Origin: Sclerodactyla briareus
Lineage: Eukaryota > Echinodermata > Holothuroidea > Dendrochirotida > Sclerodactylidae
Direction: 5' to 3'
Assembly (NCBI GenBank): GCA_026419785.1
Contig: JAODTK010005689.1
Location: 124,001 to 188,000, forward strand
Length of the DNA stretch: 64,000 nt
Made by a program: the position numbers and the translations under genes. Below are positions 43,801-55,800 of this stretch, in pieces (position 1 is the first letter of the stretch; each line of letters opens with the position of its first letter). Below the pieces are notes generated by a model. The model searched no databases. It was not told where the DNA came from and worked only from the letters and a program-made list of their open reading frames with translations.

Positions 43801-46800
43801 AACCAGAGAGAAAAAAAAAAAAAAACACCAACTGACAGCCCTGTCTTGTTGGACCTTTCACATAACAATGTTTTCTTGTGCAATCCAAGTGGCAATATTT
43901 GTGAAATTGTCCATTGACTCTCCATTACTCCGTACATTTTTGATACAATTGCCCAACATTTGAGTTGAATCTGCCTTTTCTTACTGTTTTTTGTACAGTA
44001 GCTGTTTTAAGGAAAGCATGGCCATACCCCCATTATATTTCAATCAAATCAGGTTGGGGAGGGGGGAGGTATCTTATTTGGGAGATTACCTATTGACTCT
44101 AATAATCCAATCATCCAGCACTTAAAATGAATAAATAAGACAGCATTTATAATGTGCCGTTCATCTAGCGAACTAATCCGAGGCGCAGATACGAAGGAAG
44201 AAAGACCCAAGTCCTGTGAAACACTCTCCTAAACAGGAAGGATTTCAAGTGAGATATGATATGTTGTTTCAGAGGTGCCATTCCTCAAACGAAGTGGCAG
44301 ATCTTTCCAAACCCTAGAAGCGGCAGTGGCAAACAAACGATTTCCATAAGTGGGATAGGACCTAGGAACAACCAGAAGAGATTTATAACAAAAACCTGAG
44401 CATACGTGCAGGGACATATGGAGTAATCAGAGTAGTGATGTACTCAGCGGTGTTCTGAACAAGTTGGAGCTTATTAGGATGTATATCAGGAATACCAAAA
44501 AGAAGGGAATTGTTGTTATCAAGGCGTGAGAGAACCAAAGCATGCATAATGACAAGCCGCCTGATCTGACAGCAATTTTGTGACTGAATTAATATTCCTA
44601 ATATAGGAATAAGAAGTCTGACATATTTTCCTCATTGATGTTCATATCTGAGGTTCCATCGTCACTTGAGATATCAACTTCAATTTATCACAGGGCAGCT
44701 ACCTTAGTAAAAATAAAACCAGTCCCTTCAATCAATTACTTGGATCACCACTCATGTCCAATCAAACAAATTTCATTTCTTTTGTGTTTCTTCATTTAGT
44801 CATACATGTTGAGGGATGCATCACAATCCCCTACCAGGCCCCCCTCCTACCCCCCCCCCTACCTCTGCTATATATACCCAATACATCCTCTGTGAGCCTA
44901 GTTCACTTGCCCTGGTGTTACTCTAGTTGTGCTAACACAGCGTCCTTCCACCTCCTTCTCGTATGAATGCTGCTGCCAATAACAGAGTTCTCAAACAAAA
45001 TATCAGAAATATGATCCCCACACCTTATACTTTATTATCCCCCCCCCCCATCCTGTAATTGATGTTATTCAAATTATAGAAACTGCTGCACATCATCACA
45101 ATATTCCTAATATAGGAATAAGAAGTCTGACATATTTTCCTCATTTGATGTTCATATCTGAGGTTCCATCGTCACTTGAGATATCAACTTCAATTTATCA
45201 CAGGGCAGCTACCTTAGTAAAAATACCAATTCCCTTCAATCAATTACTTGGATCACCACTCATGTCCAATCAAAACAAATTTCATTTCTTTTGTGTTTCT
45301 CTTCATTGAGTCCTACATGTTGAGGGATGCATCACAATCCCCTACCAGTCCCCCCTCCTACCCCCCCCCCTACCTCTGCTATATATACCCAATACATCCT
45401 CTGTGAGCCTAGTTCACTTGCCCTGGTGTTACTCTAGTTGTGCTACACACAGCGTCCTTCCACCTCCTTCTCGTATGAATGCTGCTGCCAATAACAGAGT
45501 TCTCAAACAAAATATCAGAAATATGATCCCCACACCTTACTACTTTATTATCCCCCCCCCCCATCCTGTAATTGATGTTATTCAAAGTATAGAAACTGCT
45601 TTGACATCATCACAATATTCCTAATATAGAAATAAGAAGTCTGACATAATTTCCTCATTTGATGTTCATATCTGAGGTTCCATCGTCACTTGAGATATCA
45701 ACTTCAATTTATCACAGGGCAGCTACCTTAGTAAAAATACAGTCCCTTCAATCAATTACTTGGATCACCACTCATGTCCAATCAAAACAAATTTCATTTC
45801 TTTTGTGTTTCTTCATTTAGTCATACATGTTGAGGGATGCATCACAGTCCCCTACCTGGCTCCCCTCCTCCCCCCCCCCCCCCCTCTGCTATATATACTC
45901 AATACATCCTCCCTGAGCCTAGTTTTCTTGCTCTGGTGTTACTCTAGTTGTGCTACACACAGCGTCCTTCCACCTCCTTGTCGTATGAATGCTGCTGCCA
46001 ATAACAGAGTTCTCAAACAAAATATCAGAATGTGATCCCCCACACCTTTTTTATTACTTTATTATTCCATCCATTATTCACCCCTCCCCCCCCCCTCATC
46101 CTGTAATTGATGCTTTTTGAAAGTACAGAAACTGCTGCACGTCATCCCAAGACCGGAAATTAATCCTCATCTTAAGATGAGATGGGTTCTGCCAATATTG
46201 ATCTGGACCAGAATGGATTTTTATTGAGTCTAATGCACTTATGACATTTTTAATATCAATATTCGAATATCATATTTGTCTCATAAATTTTGTTCGAGAT
46301 ACACCTGCTGAGAGAATATGTCAAACAATGGTACTTAAAAACTTATCTGACATTCACAGTTTGAGCTTCGGATTACTGTTAGGAGGAATTTGGATTCAAT
46401 TAACGTAACGAGAATATGGTAAGTTTGTAGATTCCCAGCAATACCTGGGAGTCTGCCAAATATTAAAAGCGAAATATGAGAAAAAAAGAGCGAAAATAGA
46501 CCTGTATGTGCATAAAATATAATCATATTAATATTGAGTGCTTATACTGCACTTCCCAACATTGTTATACATTATCAAAGCGCTTCACAAATATTACCCA
46601 GTCATTAGAACCAGTCTGCTCCTGAAACAACCCAAAGTAACTTGGTGCCATTTGCAGGGCCCAGGTTTTACTCATGATCCCCCACAGGTTCCCATGTATT
46701 GCCTGGGTAGGGGGAACATAAGATTAAGAGGAAAGTTGCCTTGCCCAAGGACGAACCAGAAGAGCTGATCAGTCCATTAAGTTTTAAATCAAATACAAAC

Positions 46801-49800
46801 GGGTAGCTTACAACAGAATTAATTTTAATATTGAATATTTATTTTACAGTTGGTATGGAGGGGCATTTCTCGACAGGGTGAGTAGGGGAATGGTAGAATG
46901 TGATTTGGTATGAAGAAGGTTATTGCATTGAGAATGACCACCATTCTGTGGCATAAGCACAAGATTTGGTGGTCAACCACTCCCTTCCCTTCGTGCATGT
47001 ATGTGACCAAAAATGATTTTAGCAGAAAAATTGTTTCACTGTACCTTTGATAATTGTATTGCACTGATATTACACCAAGTTGTGCTGGGAGCCAATAATT
47101 GCATTCACTTACCCATGGGAGGGAGGCGAGATGCCATTGATGAGAGTGTCCTCCTCCTGGGTCCCATCCTCCCACCCATCCCACCCCAAGACAAATCTCT
47201 CGGTATACCACTGCTGCCACTGTGTTTTCGTTTTGGTGAGATTTACCATGGGACTATTTGTTTGTGAAAATATAGCAGTATTTGTGATTTTTGCCTGCAA
47301 AGATTATTACAGAAGCTGTGATATTGCCTGAAGTGATAACTCCCAATTTTCATTTCTCACACGCATTCCATCGAAGCCATTCTGTTCTGAATCCAAGCAA
47401 AAAAAACAGAAGAACGTTGCCTCTGGGGTAACTGCCCACCTTCCTGCTTTCATCGAACAAGCAGCCATGTAGCGTCATCACCATACAGCTCGCTATAGGT
47501 GAAAGTCATTAATGTGCAATGATCAAATCAATGGCAGGAGTATAACAGCTTTGACGCTTGCTGCTTGGATTTAGGTGATGCGTTATCAATTATTCATCGT
47601 GATAGAAAAAATTATAGATCTGTTCGTGTTCCTCATCAAGTTTGAACAGAAGTGGGATATTCCCGGCATAGACCCAGAAATCAGTGTGTGCTCACATGCA
47701 ATCACAATCTTGATCATCTGAGAGAGGATGCTGGGGCATGTATGGATAATAACATTTATAATGGTATAAGGATGTGTACTTTACTCACAAATGTTACAGA
47801 ATGAGCTTGAATGTGTATACAAAAGTTATCGGCAAATAGCTGTGTCCTGCAGTTTCCATTTCTCGGGTGAAACAAAAATGAAACCAGAGCTAAGTGTATT
47901 TTTAAAGTGTTTGTAAAGTATGCAATATGAATGTTTTGTTCTACTTTAGCTGTCTACCAAATTTACTCTAGAAAAATCCCCCCCCCCCCCCGAGTGAGGC
48001 AGGGGGCGGGGGGGGGGGTGGTGGAGTGACACAGAAATAATTCTAATGAAACATGAACCACATGAGAACCCATGAGATTAGGGTTAGAGAATCCTGGTCA
48101 GGTCAAGCTGCTCTCTCATCGGATGCTCAGCAGATGGAGCCGGGAAGAAAAAAAAGCATGAGGGGTAGGCAACTTCCATGTTGCTGTGTGTGGGTTGATT
48201 ATCCCCACCTGCCAAGAGATTTGCAACAGGAAGTGGCATATCCAGGTCTGCCCCCTCTCGGATGGGTTCAATCATCTAAATAGCAAGTATAAAAAACTAT
48301 ATACAAACAATTGGAGGCTGTGGGCACCTTTTCATTATGCACCCTGTGATACTACAGACAGGGTGAGTCATTGTCAAAGGTAGTAGTAGTAGTAGGTCAG
48401 TCTGTCTCTCCGACATGCTCGTGAATCAACCTCACGCCATGTTCCGATCTTGCGGCAAATGGTATTGCTCATACCGCTTCCTCTCCTCCAAAAAACTGTT
48501 AATGTTGATGGCCCTGAATTGCGATTTGATTTTTCCGAGCAAGGTAGTCACGGGTCTCCCAACTGGCTTAGTATATGTCTCAATGCTTCATTGATCTTCG
48601 CTGGAGCTTCTTCTTGGAGTCTCGCGACGTGACCAAAAAATCTCAATCGTCTATATGCTACTACGGATGACCAAGGATTTGGTTGGGGGTCACAATCATC
48701 ATAAGTCATTGTTTGGTATCCAATTGTCATTGGTCCATATGATGTTGATAACATCGCGGAGTAGTCTTCTTTGGAAAGTGTCAATTTTGTAATAAAGATG
48801 TCTCGTTGTACCCCAGCAGTTCGGCCTATACGAAAATACTCTGTATAAGTGCATCGAAAATCCTGAGTTTGATGCTTGTTCCTACTCGTCTGCTCTTGAA
48901 AATTGTTGACAGAGCGTTGAAAGCATTGTTTTGTTGTACCAATTCTTCTTCGGTTCCCAACACATTCCTACATATTCACATTTCTTCCAACTTCCATTGC
49001 CATATCATGTAATTGAAAATTTCTCAGTTTTTGTGCTGTTTATTTTCATATTTCTTCTTGTCAGTTTCTCAGTCACTCGTTCTTCGATGTCTTGTAGTAT
49101 ATTTCAACCAGTTGCTGCCCAAGAGATATATAATCATCGGTATTGTTGGTCCACATGAAGAAGTTGTCCGGTGTTATCATTTGGCACGTAGTCATGATCG
49201 AGGTCATTTATTATTCATGATTATGGCACCTGTAGTCATTGGTCGAGGTGGTCTACCGTTATTACTAACATTGACTCCGCCTCACAGCCCTAGATGACTT
49301 AGATTGAAATGATGCGTTTTTTTCCTCCTTTTTTCGACATAATCTGAGTGAAATGACACACTCACCAGGGTCTCTTTCGACTGACTATTCAGGAAAATGG
49401 ACGGCACCTGTGAGTCACTTCAGGTTTGACAATGACGCATATTGACTGACCATGCTAGGAGTATGGGGGTGTTCCATGCAATTGTTGATGAGTGCATTAG
49501 AACCAGCAAGTTTGAATCTTAGGCACAGTACTATATTTAACCGGTCATGTTTTTCAATGTTTACAGCCCCAGATGACCCCCCACAGAGGGTCGTGGCCAG
49601 TGCTAGCGCAACAGACTCCATTATTGTAGAATGGCAGGTAAGTACCACCCCCCCCCCCCCCTCCCACCTCATCCATGAGTCTCTAGTCCACCTACTATGG
49701 GTGTCAGGATGATCAGTTTAGTGACACCAATGGAAAAAATGTCCGAAGTCTCTTAAATCTCTCTGATAGACTCACTCCAGTATAGGTCCAAACCAACCGA

Positions 49801-52800
49801 TCATCATCTAATGTGACTAGATGGGCAGGAAAGGGGGGGGGGGGGGTCATGAGCTGCAATGTCTGGCAATAGCTTTAAATCTCAGGAGACTGAGTAAGTT
49901 CAAGCTTAAAGTACTTCTTCAAAAGGATATGAATGCTGGTGGCACCCCATTTACCTTGATCAGTAGTTGGGATTTCTATGAGATCCCACTCCACCGAACC
50001 ATTGTCGACTAATAATTGCAAGCATTGCAAACCATGTCTTCTTTTATCTTATTGTTTTTCTGCCTCTGCATGTTCTCTACTGTGAGCTCCTCTCAGTCTA
50101 GCCATCACACTGTTGATTATGGCCGTACCATCTTAGCCTTATACTGCTGAGCCATGTCCCAAGATTAGAAATGTCATCACATCAGCAGGAGGTGCCAGTC
50201 CTCTCCCATTTGCCTCAACAATGAGTTGATTCGATTGGTGCTATCTTATCCCCACTCTCTCCAGGAACCTCCTGAAGACACATGGAATGGGGCTCTTCCT
50301 GGGGGACAGGGTCAGGCACCGCCTCTACGGCTACCCAAACGACTGGACCACCATGGACATCTCCAACGTCGACCAGAACCGGGTGTGTGGGTGGAAGGCT
50401 CCGTGACTTGGCAGAGGTACGAGATCCAGGTGGCTGCCTACAACAGTGCTGGGGTAGGCACCTACAGCGACTCTCTGAAAGAACAGACACTGGAAGGAGG
50501 TAAGGCATCAAGCATTGCTGAGGGCGGGGTGGGGGTGGGGGTGGGGTGACTAGTAGTGGCAGTAGACCTGTGGACTTGGCAGGGGTACAAGGTCCAGGTG
50601 GCTGCCTACAACAGTGCTGGGGTAGGCACCTACAGCGACTCTCTGAAAGAACAGACACTGGAAGGAGGTAAGGCATCAAGCATTGCTGAGGGCGGGGTGG
50701 GGTGGGGTGGGGGTGGGGGTGGGGTGACTAGTAGTGGCAGTAGACTGTGGACTTGGCAGGGGTACAAGGTCCAGGTGGCTGCCTACAACAGTGCTGGGGT
50801 AGGCACCTACAGCGACTCTCTGAAAGAACAGACGCTAGAAGGAGGTAAGGCATCAAGCATTGCTGAGGGCGGGGTGGGGGTGGGGGTGGGGTGACTAGTA
50901 GTGGCAGTAGACCTGTGGACTTGGCAGGGGTACAAGGTCCAGGTGGCTGCCTACAACAGCTCTGGGGGGTAGGCACTCTCAGCGACTCTACCAAAATGGA
51001 AGAGAGTACTTATTAGGCATTGCTGAGACAGGGAGGGGTGACTAGTTGTTGTTGTAGGCCTGTCCAGAAGGGTACCAACTCCAGGTGGATGCCTATAACA
51101 GCGATGGAGTAATCACCAACATAACTTTACAAGAACATGTAGTAAAAGAAGATGAGGTGTTGAAGGGGGGGGGGGGGGCACAGGGCCTAAAACACTGCTC
51201 TCTTTAACACCTTCAATAGGATAGGTACGAGAAGCGATTTGGAAATATTTTAGTTTACTTTGTGGACTTTTGTCTTCTGTCTTTAAAAATTGCAATGTTT
51301 TTCTTTGTGGACAATTTTTTCCTTCTTGGAGAAAGTTCATTAACATTTTGACATCTCTCTCATAAATCTTATCACAGTTCCCATCGAGTCGCCTAGGAAT
51401 GTTGACATCCAAGTGGTGAACTCGACAGCTATTTTGGTGAACTGGTCGCCACCTAATCCTTCCACTATCAATGGAATCAACCAGGGATATAAGGTAAACA
51501 TAGTAAAACTGGGCATTGGTTTGCTGGTAGAACGCCAACTTGTATATCCCCATAAAACTACAGCAGTTGGTATACATGCCACCGAATGGGGTCCCAGGGG
51601 ATTGATTACAATGAAGTTTGACACAAAATGTGCGCCAATTCTGGAACGTGCAAATTCTCAATCAAATCGTTGTAAAGGAAATGCCCGCAAAATGGGGTCC
51701 AATATGACGTGAATGAAAGTTGGTTCCAGAATTATCGCCATGTTTCAAAGTGTGCAAAACCCTGAAGAAGTGTTCATAACCCCAACTTGTGTCACAAATT
51801 CAAGGGGCTCCCATCTGAGTGGTGTAGAAATGCCCACCCTCAAACTCATCCCGAATTCACATCAGATGAATTTGTGTGTAAATTTCAAGTCAATACTGTT
51901 AAACTAAGGAATTCTCTACCAGATTCCGTAATTAGTTCTTTAACATCATCAATCTTTGAAGAGCGAGGCGCGAAAGCATGTATCAGCCGATATTGAATAC
52001 CTTACTTGAATAATTGAGAATATTTAGAGGATGGCTCTTTCTTTGGTTCTTTTGTTGTTGTTATTTCATTGTTTTGCTATTCTGTTTATAGGTGTATATA
52101 TATAGGTGTAGGGAGTGTTCTATCTTGATGTGCCTTCATCTGGCTTCCTTTCACATGTATCCAGGTCATTGTTACTATATGAAGATATATTGTATGTGAT
52201 ATAATAAATTATAGATGAAATGGAATATTATGGGTATTATAATGTAATTGTGACTATGATTTGCTCTTTTCTACCAGTGCAAACCTATGTAGCCCGCTAT
52301 GGAGGAAGATAGAATCGAAGTCATCGTTCCTTCAAGCCCGGGTATCAGGACTTTCTCTAAGACTGTGGGAGGCCTGAAGAAGACACCCAGTACGAGGTGA
52401 CAGTCCTCTGCTACACAAACCCTGGCAACGGCCCCCACCAGCACCCCACGGGAACATTCAGGACCAGTTCAGGAGGTACCCGGACCCGTCGAGAACCTGA
52501 GAGTGACCAATGTCCAGGCTACCTCACTAACCCTGGAATGGGACCCCCCAACTGAGGAGAATGGCATCTTGATAAGTGAGTAGAGTTACCTGTGAGATGG
52601 CTAGGATCTAGTGATGACCTAGCATGAGAGTGACTCATGTCCAGGCTACCTCGCTAATCCTGGAATGGGACCCCCCCCCCCCCCCCACCCACAACTGAGA
52701 AGAATGGCATCTTGAGTAGATGTTACCTGCAGGGTTAGCCCCTCAATTAGCCAACAATAGGATAGGAACAGCGAGGACATATAACCCTAGGATAGAACCC

Positions 52801-55800
52801 CTAAGACAGGAGTATGGCATCTCGACAATTTAGTCATGGTGACCCCATTGATCACCGCAGCCAATGAACTAACAGAGTTGAAGGTCTGCCACTGTAAGCT
52901 TAGAGTGAACAATTTCAAGGCTACCTTGCGCTCGCCCTGGGTTATTGACCCTACCACCCTGGACTCATATCCCAAACATAAAAGTGTTGCGCGGGTGAGA
53001 GTATATTTTTCATGAATAGAGTTCGAAAGATTGTTCCTCATACTGTTTGTGCAATGTTAGACTGGCAATGAGTCCGAATGACCTTTGACACTGTATATTA
53101 TCTTATGATTATATTCCAAATGTGATACTGCTTCATCACTCTTATACCACCATCATCTGTTGAATTATAAATTGATGGTGACTGATATTAAGGAATAATT
53201 TTGCTATGTTGCAAGTTACATCCTAGGTTTTGGCCAGCCTGCATTTGCTAGAGCTTTGGTTTTGCATGTTCACAGTACAGCAGAATTATTAAAAAAATAT
53301 TGAACTTAAGCGATAGTGTTAGTCAATATATTGATGGATTTATGTATAATATTATCTGTTATTCTATTCTCCAGATTACTGGGTGAAATACTTCCTGTCA
53401 ATGACACAAGTAATGAGGTGTCCTCTGAACTTGAGCCAGATAGCACACACTCCATGTCACTCAGCTGTCAAGCCAGACCACCTATTCATTCTCAGTGTGG
53501 GCGGAGACATCGGTGGGGGCTGGGGACATGCAGACTACTATCATCGGATCGGGCATCCCACCAGGTATGACCTCTCGCTTATGTCAGAGGGAGGGGGGTG
53601 CTAAACACCTATCTGTCCAGTAAGACCACCTACTTATTCCTAGTGTGAGTTGAGACATCAGTGGGGGCTGGGGACATGCAGACTACTATCATCATATCAG
53701 GCTTTTCACCAAATATGACCTGTTATTGATGTAGGGCAGGGGTGGTGGTGGTGGTGGGGTGCAATTCTAGCCACTTACCTGTCCGGCAGACCCTTCATTT
53801 CATTTCTGTTTCAACATTTGACATTTGTGGGGCTGGGGACTTGCAAACAACTGATTATGTCAGGCATCCCATAGGGTATGACCCTCTTGTAGCATGGAGG
53901 GGGGGGGGGGGGGAGGGGGGGGGGGCTGAGGGGGGATGCTCCACTGTCCAGTCAGATCCACATATTCATTTGTAGCATGGACACGAGAAATCTATGCGCA
54001 ACGCTGGGAACGTGACCCCCCCCATCAGCCAGACTGACCAAGGTGCCCCCAGGTCGTCCATACCCACAATGGAAAAGCACCCATTCATTATTCCTAGGCC
54101 TGATAACATTCCACGTGAGATATACAAATTCCAAAAGGCACTTCTGGTGGTCCTATTACTGTTTAAAGATGCGAATTTCAGATGAGCAATTGATGATATA
54201 TGTGACATCAACAGTGCTGCGTTAGTTTACTTCTATTCATATTTTTCCTCTCTCAGTGGTACCAGAATCACCGACCACTCCTGACGCTTATGATTCCAGT
54301 CGAGGTCCGTCAACTACACTTCACGCCTGGCTTCGATGGCCATGCCAGCATCTCTCTGTGGACAGTCGAAGCTCTGGTCGGCTCTGATACAGAATGGATG
54401 ACTGTGTTCACCATCAGCGCACCAGAGGCCAACAACTTTGTCATCACTGGCCTTAGGCCTACACAGCCTACACATTCAGGATGATAGCGACGAATGTAGC
54501 CGGGGACAGCCCACCCAGTGAGGTATCAAACAGCATAAACACAGAGCCTGATGGTGAGTGCAATAGAGTGGTTGGCCACAGTTTTGGTAGAGCGTCTGAC
54601 CTTCCAACCGGATAATAACCGAGGTATATTTCCCGGTCGACAAAAATCCTACCAAAAACCTTGAAAATGGTACCTGATGCCTTCTCGCTGGAAGTTCAGC
54701 ACAAGGGATTGGAAGCAGGAGACAAATGAGGGGTAGGCAATTGCAATTTGCGGTCTGCTGTGATTACCCCCCTCCTGCTGGGGCTTGAATAGGAACGATC
54801 CTTGCTCGCCCAGTTACCATAAAAAAAAAAGAGGGGGGGAAAAAAAAACAATACTGAACTTCACGGCCCTACATGGCCTACACATTCAGGATGATAGCGA
54901 CGAATGTAGCCGGGGACAGCCCACCCAGGGAGGTATTGAGCAGCCTGAAAACAGAGGCTTCGGCGAGTAGTAGAAACCGACTCTATAGGGAAATTGAATA
55001 TGCGTTGCTGCTTGCAGTTCAATAAGCTCAGTGTATTGTAAGGTCATTTGAAACGGTTACCATTAAGGAGAATCGGCAGTAGCTAGCTCAGTAGCAAAAC
55101 TTCACTGCAATTCTCTCACACTCAATACCCACGGAATAGGTCAAAGATGTAATCATTGTTTTCACACCAAAGAATGATTGCAGTTTGATTGCAGATCCTG
55201 GTCCGCAACTATAACGCTATTGGGATCACCTCAATTGTAAAGCTGCACCGGGAATTTATTGTTGTTTTAAATGCCAGTCCACACAGCATAAATTACTATC
55301 CAAGATTTAAGACTTGTGTTATTCTGAATGTATCAAGATAGAAAGGTTCACAGTCAGAGAGGCCCACACAGAGTTGTAACCAAGTACACAAAATTTTCAA
55401 GTCAAGTCGTATTCACCCAAAATATGGTGCTAGTCAAGACATTCAAGCAAGTCACTATATAAAGTCAATGGGAGCAAGTCACTCGGTTATTGTCAAGTCG
55501 CCAGCACTTTTCACCCAAGTCTCAAGTTGCGACTTGTTACAACACTGCCAACCAGAACTGCAACAAATAAATAAATTCAGCATTTTACTCCTTAAAACAA
55601 CAGTCAAATGTCAGAATTGTCACCTGATCAGTAAATTAACTGTAATTGGAAGCAATTTAGCCGGCACTAAATGTGGCTAGCAACGTCCCTGCTCACAGTG
55701 ACGTAGCTAAAAATACATGCCTGGACACAGCATCTCATGTCTATTATGGTTCCAATCTGATGTATTTAGTATCTCTACATTCATGGAGTAAGCAGCACTG

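Larger units (their letters stand above)
41264..49566 (+). other. Intron between FN3-1 and FN3-2 (8.3 kb)
   Basis: Holds most of the repeats of the second half of the window: a repeat copy at 41680-41960, an L2-like minus-strand fragment at 44130-44588, a 0.51 kb triplication at 44591-46149, a shorter repeat at 46510-46790, a poly-C/poly-G hairpin near 47978-48020, a SINE piece at 48075-48260 and a second minus-strand retrotransposon fragment at 48400-49290. No exon seen. Confidence 0.6.

Noticed and set aside
44754-46035. Small repeated open frames inside the 0.51 kb tandem units
   Set aside because: They repeat because the DNA unit repeats, differ in frame and length between copies, and contain homopolymers. 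No sign of selection on the protein.
51787-51996. Possible CR1 C-terminal fragment (VKLRNSLPDSVISS)
   Set aside because: Only one short weak motif with no upstream RT remains, so not listed as an element.
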